The position numbers and the translations under genes are program-made. A DNA stretch of 49,952 bases, taken from assembly GCA_013285915.1 (NCBI GenBank), contig JABDGS010000015.1, positions 164 through 50,115 on the forward strand, written 5' to 3'. The notes beneath the pieces are model-generated. The model did no database searches, was not told where the DNA came from, and worked only from the letters and a program-made list of their open reading frames with translations. Source of the DNA: Bacteroidota bacterium. GTDB taxonomy: Bacteria; Bacteroidota; Bacteroidia; Chitinophagales; Chitinophagaceae. Shown here in pieces: positions 26,885-33,378 of the stretch. Each line of letters starts with the position of its first letter. Within the stretch, counting starts at the first letter, position 1.

Positions 26885-26916
26885 TCATGCCCCCATCCCC
26901 TAAAGGGGGCTTATGA
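26885..26916. repeat. CCCCTAAAGGGG-type hairpin element
   Basis: Stem GCCCCC (26889-26894) / GGGGGC (26905-26910) with loop ATCCCCTAAA and partial extension outward (TCAT / ATGA). It shares the CCCCTAAAGGGG core with the element at 19851-19884, so this looks like a small interspersed family. Confidence 0.5.
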
Positions 26917-27052
26917 ACCGGTTTTAATTATTAGATCTTGTTTAGGTGAAAGAACCGGCGAGGAGGTCTGCCGGCGATATGCTGTTTTAAATAGGACAGA
27001 TGAATAATACAATTGTTGCGACATAGCAATGCAATAAAAATATCGTAAAATA

Positions 27053-27081
27053 TTTGTATTTAGTTATATTTTTTATATTTG
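27053..27081 (+). promoter_or_regulatory. Bacteroidota-type promoter of the MarR-GNAT gene
   Basis: -33 box TTTG at 27053-27056 and a perfect -7 box TATATTTG at 27074-27081 (consensus TAnnTTTG), 17 bp apart. Transcription would begin near 27088, inside the operator-like palindrome at 27082-27095. The -7 box also explains why the in-frame TTG at 27079 is not a start. Confidence 0.7.
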
Positions 27082-27095
27082 CGTAACTGGTTACG
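27082..27095. promoter_or_regulatory. Operator-like palindrome at the MarR-GNAT transcription start
   Basis: Perfect palindrome CGTAAC-TG-GTTACG directly abutting the -7 box and 25 bp before the ATG. MarR proteins commonly repress their own gene from such a site; autoregulation is inferred from position. Confidence 0.6.
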
Positions 27096-27120
27096 TAATT
27101 ATATACTTAAAATAGCAAGT

Positions 27121-28071
27121 ATGAATTTTTTTGATACAGTTGGCAAAAAGGCTATTGGAAGCCGGTTACGTTTGCTGACCGAAAAAATAACAGAAGACGC
27201 GGGCGAATTATATAAATGCTATGGCATTGATATGCAACCCAAATGGTTCCCGGTGTTTTATGTGCTTTCGGGTGGCGAAACCAAAACAATAACCTCAATC
27301 GCTAAGGAAATAGGCCATTCGCACCCATCGGTGAGTAAGATTGTTGGGGAGATGCTGAAAAAAGGCTATATAAAAGAGAAAACTGATAAGGATGACGGGC
27401 GCAAAAACATGGTGCAGCTATCCCAAAAAGGAATGCAAATAACCGACAAGATACAGGGGCAGTACACTGATGTAAGCAAGGCCATTGAAGAGATAGCCGC
27501 ACAGAGCAGGAACGACCTTTGGAAAGCCATTGCAGAATGGGAATACCTGCTTGACGAGAAAACATTGTTGCGCCGGGTGCTGGAAAAGAAGAAAGAACGT
27601 GAAGGCAGTACTGTTACAATTGTGGATTACCAGCCAATGCATGAACAGGCGTTTAAAGCACTAAACGAAGAGTGGATAAGCCGCTGGTTTAAGATGGAAG
27701 AAGCTGACCATAAGGCACTTGATGATCCCCAGGGTAATATCATAGCCAGGGGAGGCCATATAGTGGTGGCCTTATATAACAATGAGCCTGTAGGTGTTTG
27801 CGCACTTTTGAAAATGGAAGACCCTGAATATGATTACGAGCTGGCAAAAATGGCCGTTGCCCCGGCAATGCGTGGTAAAAATATTGGCTGGCTTTTAGGA
27901 CGGGCGGTAATTGAAAAAGCAAGGCAACTGGGCGCAAAAAAAATATATCTTGAAAGCAATACCATGCTTACACCGGCCATCAGCCTTTATAATAAATTAG
28001 GCTTTAAAAAAGTAGCGGGCCACCCTACGCCTTATGAGCGCAGCAATATACAGATGGAACTGAACTTGTGA
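27121..28071 (+). CDS. MarR-type regulator fused to a GNAT acetyltransferase
   Basis: About 316 residues in two domains. Residues 1-150 are a MarR winged helix: TKTITSIAKEIGHSHPSVSKIVGEMLKKGYIKEKTDKDDGRKNMVQLS holds the recognition helix and the DxR wing. Residues about 165-316 are a GNAT domain with MAVAPAMRGKNIGWLLGRAVIEKA as the acetyl-CoA loop and SLYNKLGFKKV near the end. Such fusions are widespread; they are thought to couple DNA binding with acetyl-CoA chemistry, but the target is unknown. The ATG at 27121 is chosen because the earlier TTG (27079) lies in the -7 box. It is divergent from the GH78 operon, so it could control it; that is an inference from position only. Confidence 0.9.
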   Translation: MNFFDTVGKKAIGSRLRLLTEKITEDAGELYKCYGIDMQPKWFPVFYVLSGGETKTITSIAKEIGHSHPSVSKIVGEMLKKGYIKEKTDKDDGRKNMVQLSQKGMQITDKIQGQYTDVSKAIEEIAAQSRNDLWKAIAEWEYLLDEKTLLRRVLEKKKEREGSTVTIVDYQPMHEQAFKALNEEWISRWFKMEEADHKALDDPQGNIIARGGHIVVALYNNEPVGVCALLKMEDPEYDYELAKMAVAPAMRGKNIGWLLGRAVIEKARQLGAKKIYLESNTMLTPAISLYNKLGFKKVAGHPTPYERSNIQMELNL

Positions 28072-28120
28072 CGTGAGAGGACAAACGTGAAACGTGAAAC
28101 AGCAGACGTGAGACGGGAAT
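28072..28120 (+). repeat. Heptamer array CGTGAAA/CGTGAGA
   Basis: Seven consecutive 7-bp units starting on the base after the MarR-GNAT stop codon (28069-28071). Units CGTGAGA (28072, 28107) and CGTGAAA (28086, 28093) are clearest; the others are diverged but in register. The word family recurs at 41028 and 45427, also directly after stop codons. Confidence 0.8.
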
Positions 28121-28529
28121 TGACGAAGCCATTTTTTGGTGAAAAATAAATTTTCGTTTTTTGTGAGACAAAATGCAGGTTTTTATATATAAGTATATAC
28201 GGATAGTATAAGCTCTTTGAAAGTAATGGACAACAACAGTATTGAAACAGGGCAGCGAAAATTGTTTGATTTGAATTAGTTGTCGGTTTTTGAGATAAAA
28301 TATCATAATGTGCTAATAATCAATTAATTATGATAAAAAAATGGTAAACTTTTGGGATACTTTTTCCTCCTTTTGGCTAAAAAACGACAGGGAATCAGTA
28401 AGTATTTAAAAGGCTGAATTGTTGTTAAGAGATGATGGCCCGTTGTGCAAGGAGGCATCATCTCACCAAAAAATAGTTATTACCTTGTGCAAACTTCAAA
28501 CGTGAAACAGGAAACTTTAAACTAATAAC
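28121..28529. other. Intergenic stretch between MarR-GNAT and GntR genes
   Basis: Together with the array before it this makes a 458-bp gap. It is AT-rich and ends in a second heptamer array (28489-28530). TACCTTGT at 28481-28488, just before that array, is a weak -7 candidate for the GntR gene. No supported gene was found. Confidence 0.55.
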
Positions 28530-28530
28530 T
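28489..28530 (+). repeat. Heptamer array NNAAACT, six units, abutting the GntR start
   Basis: Six consecutive 7-bp units (GCAAACT, TCAAACG, TGAAACA, GGAAACT, TTAAACT and AATAACT at 28489, 28496, 28503, 28510, 28517, 28524). The last base overlaps the TTG start codon at 28530. Same family as 1164-1191 and 41137-41199. Confidence 0.8.
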
Positions 28531-29561
28531 TGCCGTCAGAGAACATATACACGCTTATAAGCATAGACGAACAGAGTGTCACGCCTAAATACGTGCAACT
28601 TACCAACAGCATACTAAAAGCCATAGAGGCAGGCAAAATTGAAAAAGATTATATGCTGCCGAGCATAAACGACCTTAGTTATGAGCTGGAAATAAGCCGC
28701 GATACTGCAGAAAGGGCTTACCGGCATTTAAAAAACGTGGGTATTATTGGATCGGTGCCGGGTAAGGGCTATTTTGTCACCAAGACGGAGGTAAGGCAAT
28801 CTATAAGGGTATTCCTGTTGTTTAATAAGTTAAGCACTCATAAAAAGATCATTTATGATGCGTTTGTGGCTGCATTGGGTGAAGGGGCGGCAATTGATTT
28901 TTATATTTATAACAACGATTTTACGCTTTTTAAAAAACTGCTTAACAACCGTAAAGATGATTATACGCATTATGTTATAATACCGCATTTTATGCAGAGC
29001 GAAGAAAATGCCTGCGATATTTTAAATGCCCTGCCCAGGGAGAAGCTTATAATTATGGATAAACTGGTGCCGGGAATAAAAGGCAACTACGGCGCGGTTT
29101 ATGAAAATTTTGAAAAAGATATTTATGAGGCATTGAGCGGAGCATTAGAGCGCCTTAGCAAATACCACACTTTAAAGATCATATTTCCCGAATATAGCTA
29201 CCATAGCCAGGAGATTATTAAAGGTTTTGTACGCTTTTGCACGCAGTATGCCTTTAATTATGGCGTTGTAAACAATATGAAAAAGGAAGCCATTGAAGAA
29301 GATACGGTTTATATAAGCCTGATGGAAGATGACCTTGTTTTGCTTATTGAGAAGATTCTCGCCACCGGGCTGCAGGTTGGTAAGAATGTAGGCGTAATCT
29401 CGTATAACGAAACACCGTTAAAAAAAATAATCCTTAAAGGTATTACTACTATTTCAACGGATTTTCAGCAAATGGGGCAAAAAGCCGCGCAATTAATATT
29501 GCAAAAATCGGCAGAGCACATTGAGATACCGTTTTACCTTACATTGCGGGATTCGTTATAA
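28530..29561 (+). CDS. GntR-type transcriptional regulator with sugar-sensor-like domain
   Basis: 343-residue regulator. Residues about 17-85 are a GntR winged helix: PKYVQLTNSILKAIEAGKI, LPSINDLSYELEISRDTAERAYRHLKNVGII and GSVPGKGYFV. The rest (about 92-343) resembles a LacI-type periplasmic-binding-protein sensor with NVGVISYNETPLKKIILKGITTISTDFQQMGQKAAQLIL. In Bacteroidota this architecture is used by sugar-catabolism regulators; a role in rhamnose control is inferred from its closeness to the RhaT/rhamnosidase block. The start is the TTG at 28530: an in-frame stop lies at 28503 and no ATG lies between, and the family N-terminus begins about here. A heptamer array abuts it. Confidence 0.88.
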   Translation: MPSENIYTLISIDEQSVTPKYVQLTNSILKAIEAGKIEKDYMLPSINDLSYELEISRDTAERAYRHLKNVGIIGSVPGKGYFVTKTEVRQSIRVFLLFNKLSTHKKIIYDAFVAALGEGAAIDFYIYNNDFTLFKKLLNNRKDDYTHYVIIPHFMQSEENACDILNALPREKLIIMDKLVPGIKGNYGAVYENFEKDIYEALSGALERLSKYHTLKIIFPEYSYHSQEIIKGFVRFCTQYAFNYGVVNNMKKEAIEEDTVYISLMEDDLVLLIEKILATGLQVGKNVGVISYNETPLKKIILKGITTISTDFQQMGQKAAQLILQKSAEHIEIPFYLTLRDSL

Positions 29562-29651
29562 CAATGCATAACATTTCCTTAATTTTTTGGGTATACATGC
29601 ATATTTAAAATTACCTTTTATCTTTATGCCACAATCTTTTAAACGTTATTC

Positions 29652-30152
29652 ATGAAAAAAGTAATTTTTTTAGCCTTTGCAGCCCTTGTGTCTATTGCGG
29701 CCTACTCGCAGCCTGCGGATACTACTTCTTATCTTTCAAATAACAAGATACCGCCTATTAATATTATGCAGCCAGACAGCAGTTGGTTTACTAATAAAGG
29801 CATTCCTAAACATAAGCCAGTTGTGATAGTATATTTTAGCCCCGAGTGTGGCCACTGCCAGCTTGCGGCCCAGAACATATATGCCAATATGGATAAACTG
29901 AAGAGTGCATTTTTTATATGGATCAGCTATTTTTCAGTGCCGGAAATAAAAGATTTTAAAAAGAATTATAAAATAGGCCAGTTGAAAAATTTCCGGTTTG
30001 GCCGCGACCCCAAATATGCAATCCCGTCGTTTTACAAAGTAAGATTTACGCCCTTTATGGCCGTGTATGATAAAAAAGGCAACCTGGTACAAGCATTTGA
30101 GCAGGGGGCTGAGCCCGATGTACTGGCAAAACTTATAAAGGACAATTCGTAA
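29652..30152 (+). CDS. Secreted thioredoxin-like protein with CGHC motif
   Basis: 166-residue exported protein with signal peptide MKKVIFLAFAALVSIAAYSQ. The thioredoxin fold shows VVIVYFSPECGHCQLAAQN with the redox pair in CGHC (about 70-73) and the cis-Pro loop VRFTPFMAVYDKKG (about 138). CGHC is also the active-site dipeptide of protein disulfide isomerases, so disulfide exchange or reduction in the periplasm is likely; partners are unknown. It is shorter than TlpA-type cytochrome-maturation proteins (no AhpC/TSA insertion evident). A weak -7-like box (TATCTTTA, 29619-29626) precedes it. It stands alone between the GntR gene and mdh. Confidence 0.85.
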   Translation: MKKVIFLAFAALVSIAAYSQPADTTSYLSNNKIPPINIMQPDSSWFTNKGIPKHKPVVIVYFSPECGHCQLAAQNIYANMDKLKSAFFIWISYFSVPEIKDFKKNYKIGQLKNFRFGRDPKYAIPSFYKVRFTPFMAVYDKKGNLVQAFEQGAEPDVLAKLIKDNS

Positions 30153-30171
30153 TTATACACCGGTACTCCCC

Positions 30172-30179
30172 TACCTTTG
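30172..30179 (+). promoter_or_regulatory. -7 box (TACCTTTG) for mdh
   Basis: Perfect match to the Bacteroidota -7 consensus TAnnTTTG, 61 bp before the mdh ATG and 19 bp after the thioredoxin gene stop. No convincing -33 box at the right distance. Confidence 0.5.
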
Positions 30180-30240
30180 CACCGCAAATTTTTTTTAACC
30201 TGCCCGCTTATATTTCACACGCGGGCTAAATACTTTATAT

Positions 30241-31170
30241 ATGAAAGTTACCGTAGTGGGTGCCGGGGCAGTAGGTGCTACCTGTGCTGACAACATTGCC
30301 CGTAAAGAACTTTGCCAGGAACTTGTTTTGTTAGACATTAAGGAAGGTATCGCCGAAGGTAAAGCCCAGGATATGATGCAGACTGCTGCCCTGCTTGGTT
30401 TTGACACACGCATTACAGGGAGCACCAACGATTACTCAAAAACAGCGGGCTCTGATGTAGTGGTAATAACTTCAGGATTGCCACGCAAACCAGGCATGAC
30501 GCGTGAAGAATTGATTGGCGTAAATGCTGGTATTGTTAGGGGCGTTACACAAAATATACTGCAAAATTCACCGGATGCTATAATTATAGTTATCAGCAAC
30601 CCGATGGACACAATGACCTACCTGGCGCTAAAATCGACAGGAATAGCAAAAAACCGCATAATAGGCATGGGCGGTGCTTTGGACAGTGCCCGTTTTAAAT
30701 ACCAGCTTAGTACACATTTAGGTTGCAGCCCAGCCGACCTTAACGCTACAGTTATTGGCGGCCACGGTGACACAACCATGATACCTTTAATACGTTTAGC
30801 TACGTGGAACAGTGCACCGGTAACAAAATACTTAAGCCAAAACCAGCAAGACCAAATTGTAAATGATACTATGGTTGGCGGCGCAACTCTAACCAAGTTA
30901 ATTGGTACCTCTGCATGGTACGCGCCGGGTGCTGCAGGCGCATCGCTTGTTGAAAGCATTGTACGTGATGAAAAGAAACTGATAAGCTGCTGCGTTGCAC
31001 TTGAGGGTGAATATGGGCAGAGCGATATTTGCCTTGGCGTGCCTGTGATAATTGGCAAGAATGGGTGGGAAAAAATTATTGATTTTGGTTTGAATGAAGA
31101 TGAGCAAGCCAAATTTAATAAAAGCGCTGACGCTGTAAGAAATATGAATGATGTGCTGAAAACATTATAA
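30241..31170 (+). CDS. mdh: Malate dehydrogenase
   Basis: 309-residue NAD-dependent malate dehydrogenase of the LDH-like (type 3) group, interconverting malate and oxaloacetate in the TCA cycle. Visible: Rossmann loop GAGAVGA (7-13), the NAD-specific Asp32 in LLDI, the substrate-loop Arg82 in LPRKPGMTREE, where Arg rather than Gln marks malate over lactate, the catalytic pair Asp148/His175 (GGALDSAR and GGHGDTTM) and Arg151. Length is standard (about 310). It has its own promoter box and converges with the GT9 gene, with a terminator and flanking heptamer arrays between them. Confidence 0.97.
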   Translation: MKVTVVGAGAVGATCADNIARKELCQELVLLDIKEGIAEGKAQDMMQTAALLGFDTRITGSTNDYSKTAGSDVVVITSGLPRKPGMTREELIGVNAGIVRGVTQNILQNSPDAIIIVISNPMDTMTYLALKSTGIAKNRIIGMGGALDSARFKYQLSTHLGCSPADLNATVIGGHGDTTMIPLIRLATWNSAPVTKYLSQNQQDQIVNDTMVGGATLTKLIGTSAWYAPGAAGASLVESIVRDEKKLISCCVALEGEYGQSDICLGVPVIIGKNGWEKIIDFGLNEDEQAKFNKSADAVRNMNDVLKTL

Positions 31171-31205
31171 AGTAAGTACAAAATACGAGGTACGAAGTAC
31201 GAACT
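31171..31205 (+). repeat. Heptamer array (TACGAAG family), forward
   Basis: Five consecutive 7-bp units starting on the base after the mdh stop codon: AGTAAGT, ACAAAAT, ACGAGGT, ACGAAGT and ACGAACT. Forms an inverted pair with 31261-31288 around a terminator. Confidence 0.85.
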
Positions 31206-31206
31206 T

Positions 31207-31236
31207 AAAATGCCTGCTGGTTACGCGGGCGTTTTT
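31207..31236. terminator. Bidirectional intrinsic terminator between mdh and GT9
   Basis: Stem TGCCTGC (31211-31217) with GCGGGCG (31225-31231), two G-U pairs, 7-nt loop, flanked by AAAA on the left and TTTTT on the right, so it can work for both convergent genes. Confidence 0.8.
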
Positions 31237-31260
31237 AATTACAAGCAGCAAGCAGTTTTC

Positions 31261-31288
31261 ACTTCGTACCTCGTAAATCGTACTTACC
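31261..31288 (-). repeat. Heptamer array (TACGAAG family), inverted partner
   Basis: Four units (ACTTCGT, ACCTCGT, AAATCGT, ACTTACC as read on the plus strand), the last containing the GT9 stop codon. With 31172-31198 it forms a 27-bp inverted repeat with three mismatches, enclosing the terminator. Confidence 0.85.
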
Positions 31289-32273
31289 TCAAGTATTCCT
31301 GTACTGTATTTATCATAGCCTCAATATCCTGCTCCTCCATACATCTAAAATGGCCAAGCGGGCATTTGTCGTAACCTATTTTGCTGCATGGCCTGCACCC
31401 AAGCCCTTTTACTTCGTATTTTGTACTTTGTATATCATACTTGCCATAATAGGTCGTCATGCCGAAGGCCGGAACAGTATTGCCCCAAACTGATATCACG
31501 CGCTTTTTAAAAGCTGCTGCAACATGCATTAAGCCTGTATCGTGGGTGATAATGAATTTTGATTTTCGCACAAGGTCAGCGCTTTCGTTAAGGTTAAATT
31601 TGCCGCAAGCGTTGTACACCTTTACTTTGTCAGTTTCTGCAATCAGTTCTCCATCCCTTTTGTCTTCGGGGCCGCCAAGTAAAATTACCGGGTGCGGAAT
31701 GTTACTGCACAAAGCCATTATCTTTTCAATAGGCAGTTTTTTTGTATTAAGCGCGGCACCAATTACAATGCCTATAAACCCCGCATGGTGGCTTGCAGGC
31801 AAGTCGCTATAATTTACTACGTCTTTGTTGGGTATAAAGTAATCAAGGCCTTCTCCGTCGTTAACCACGCCAAAGCTTTGCAGTGTGGCCAGGTAACGGT
31901 CAACAATATGCACTTTAGGCAGCCTGTTTATTTTTAGCGCCGTTAAAAGCCATTTTTTAAAATTCAGTTTGTTGAATGAGAAAGAGGGCACTTTTTTTAA
32001 AGCCCGTTTTATGCGCAGTGTTCTAAGGTTGTAGTGAAGGTCAATTATGTAATCAAAGTTTTCCTGCTTTAAATCGGCAATTACCTCATTTATGTCATCC
32101 TCAAGCACATGCACTTTGTCAACATAAGGGTTATTTTCAACAAGGCCTTTAAAGTTTTTTTTGGTAAGATAGTGTACTTCAGCGCCTGCAACCTGCTTTT
32201 TTAAACAGCGTATAACAGGCGTGGTCAACACAATATCGCCAATGGAAGAAAAACGGATGATCAAAAATTTCAT
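31284..32273 (-). CDS. Glycosyltransferase family 9 (heptosyltransferase-like)
   Basis: 330-residue cytoplasmic GT-B glycosyltransferase of the GT9/LPS heptosyltransferase family, which would add a sugar during lipopolysaccharide or surface-glycan synthesis. Visible: N-terminal ILIRFSSIGDIVLTTPV-like segment (3-19), PVILLGGPEDK (about 197), and the donor-site segment SKFIITHDTGLMHVAAAFKKRVISVWG (about 238-264). A C-terminal Cys-rich segment CRPCSKIGYDKCPLGHFRC (about 293-311) is typical of the Bacteroidota subgroup. The ATG at 32273 starts at MKFLIIRFSSIGD; upstream in-frame codons do not fit the family. Odd feature: bases 31411-31445, coding for about residues 277-288, are a 7-bp-register array of the same family as the flanking intergenic arrays. 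Confidence 0.92.
   Translation of the reverse strand: MKFLIIRFSSIGDIVLTTPVIRCLKKQVAGAEVHYLTKKNFKGLVENNPYVDKVHVLEDDINEVIADLKQENFDYIIDLHYNLRTLRIKRALKKVPSFSFNKLNFKKWLLTALKINRLPKVHIVDRYLATLQSFGVVNDGEGLDYFIPNKDVVNYSDLPASHHAGFIGIVIGAALNTKKLPIEKIMALCSNIPHPVILLGGPEDKRDGELIAETDKVKVYNACGKFNLNESADLVRKSKFIITHDTGLMHVAAAFKKRVISVWGNTVPAFGMTTYYGKYDIQSTKYEVKGLGCRPCSKIGYDKCPLGHFRCMEEQDIEAMINTVQEYLR
31411..31445 (-). repeat. Heptamer array inside the GT9 coding sequence
   Basis: Five 7-bp units in register (ACTTCGT, ATTTTGT, ACTTTGT, ATATCAT, ACTTGCC on the plus strand). The first unit is identical to the first unit of the intergenic array 31261-31267, and a 13-base word is shared with the array at 31171-31205. 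Confidence 0.65.
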
Positions 32274-32355
32274 GCGCTGTTTTAACTGCCGCAAATAAAC
32301 ACCAATTAGGGCGAATTGCCAATAAAGGAACAAAACGATATTGTTCTGTTCAATA

Positions 32356-33351
32356 TCATCTCAGGTCAAGGGCCTTTAGCTCTATTTGATAGATATTGCC
32401 CGAGCCATTTAATATGCTATGCAGCCCCTGCTCCAGCATTTCATAATTATCAATGGGTTCCTTTTTGTCAGAAAAATCTTTTTCGCTGGTGAAAAAAAGG
32501 TATTTGCCATCCGGGCTTAAACGCGGGCTGTAATCGCGAAACCGGCTGTTAACTTTGGGTCCTAAGTTTTTTGACACAGACCAAACTCCATTTATATTTT
32601 TGCTATAATAAATATCATAGTTACCGTAGCCACCGCGCCTGCCATAACAGCCTGTTAGAATAAAGCTTTCATCGGGCGCAATTATGCAATCAAGTTCATA
32701 AGCTGTTGAACTTACCGAATCAAGATGTTCTGCAGGCATGTATTTTCCATTCACTAACCTGGAACGGTAAATATCGCCGTCGCCAGGGCCGCCCAAAGCA
32801 CCTGGCCTGTTGCTGCTAAAATATATGTTGCCGTTTGCAGCCATCGATGCAAAATGTTCATCGTACCTGCTGTTTATAACACTATCAAGAGGAATTGGCT
32901 CACCCCATCCATCGCCCTTCTTTTCAACCATCCAGATATTATAGTCAGTTTCATCGCTGCCAGTAACCGGCCTTGAAGAAGTGAACAGCATTTTATTTCC
33001 GTCCGGCGAAAGCACGGGATCAAAATCACGATATATGCCTGAAAATGGTGCTACTTCAGGCGTTTGCCATTTGCCATCTTTAAAATGTGATACGCATATA
33101 ACATCCAAATAAAAACGAAGAACGCTTTTACTGAAATAGCAGGTTTGGCCGTCTGGTGTAAAGGTACCTCCAAACTCATCATCTGTTGTATTGATGATAC
33201 CAGGAGCAAACAATGCAGGCTGGCTAAGGCTATCAACAAGCGCATAGGGCGGGATAGACGGATTGCTCTCGCTTTGTGGTATATAGGGTTGGGCGGCTGT
33301 TATTATAGCACTGCTTAGGAAAGCTAAATTGAAAATTATTTTTTTGTACAT
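32356..33351 (-). CDS. Secreted PD40 beta-propeller protein
   Basis: 331-residue exported protein (signal peptide MYKKIIFNLAFLSSAIITAAQ) made of PD40 blades: GGTFTPDGQTCYFSKS, PVLSPDGNKMLFTSSRP, ASMAANGNIYFSSNRPG, CIIAPDESFILTGCYG and PRLSPDGKYLFFTSEK. No enzyme motif is visible; such propellers act as binding scaffolds in the periplasm or outer membrane. It is the downstream member of a tandem pair with the gene at 33379 (27-bp gap), with which it shares DDEFGxTFxPDGxTCxF and the C-terminal LEQGLHSxxNGxGxIY pattern. A third paralogue lies at 16613. Confidence 0.85.
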   Translation of the reverse strand: MYKKIIFNLAFLSSAIITAAQPYIPQSESNPSIPPYALVDSLSQPALFAPGIINTTDDEFGGTFTPDGQTCYFSKSVLRFYLDVICVSHFKDGKWQTPEVAPFSGIYRDFDPVLSPDGNKMLFTSSRPVTGSDETDYNIWMVEKKGDGWGEPIPLDSVINSRYDEHFASMAANGNIYFSSNRPGALGGPGDGDIYRSRLVNGKYMPAEHLDSVSSTAYELDCIIAPDESFILTGCYGRRGGYGNYDIYYSKNINGVWSVSKNLGPKVNSRFRDYSPRLSPDGKYLFFTSEKDFSDKKEPIDNYEMLEQGLHSILNGSGNIYQIELKALDLR

Positions 33352-33378
33352 GGCAATATTTTTTACTGATGATGTATG

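Larger units (their letters stand above)
26803..27120. other. 318-bp divergent regulatory region
   Basis: Lies between the GH78 gene (minus) and the MarR-GNAT gene (plus). It holds a 10-bp inverted repeat TTTAATACAC (26811-26820) / GTGTATTAAA (26862-26871) just upstream of GH78, a hairpin element at 26885-26916, and on the right the promoter and operator-like palindrome of the MarR-GNAT gene (27053-27095). Confidence 0.65.

Noticed and set aside
27079-27120. TTG start for the MarR-GNAT gene
   Set aside because: The codon is part of the TATATTTG -7 box, so it would not be in the transcript; the ATG at 27121 fits the MarR N-terminus.
28025-28306. 93-codon minus-strand frame across the CGTGAAA array
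   Set aside because: Its sequence derives from the repeat array (repeated Ser-His-Val-Ser-Arg-Leu) and it overlaps the MarR-GNAT end; no family match seen.
30618-31181. 187-codon open frame antisense to mdh
   Set aside because: Entirely opposite a well-supported malate dehydrogenase gene; its translation has no recognisable motif and mirrors the mdh codons.
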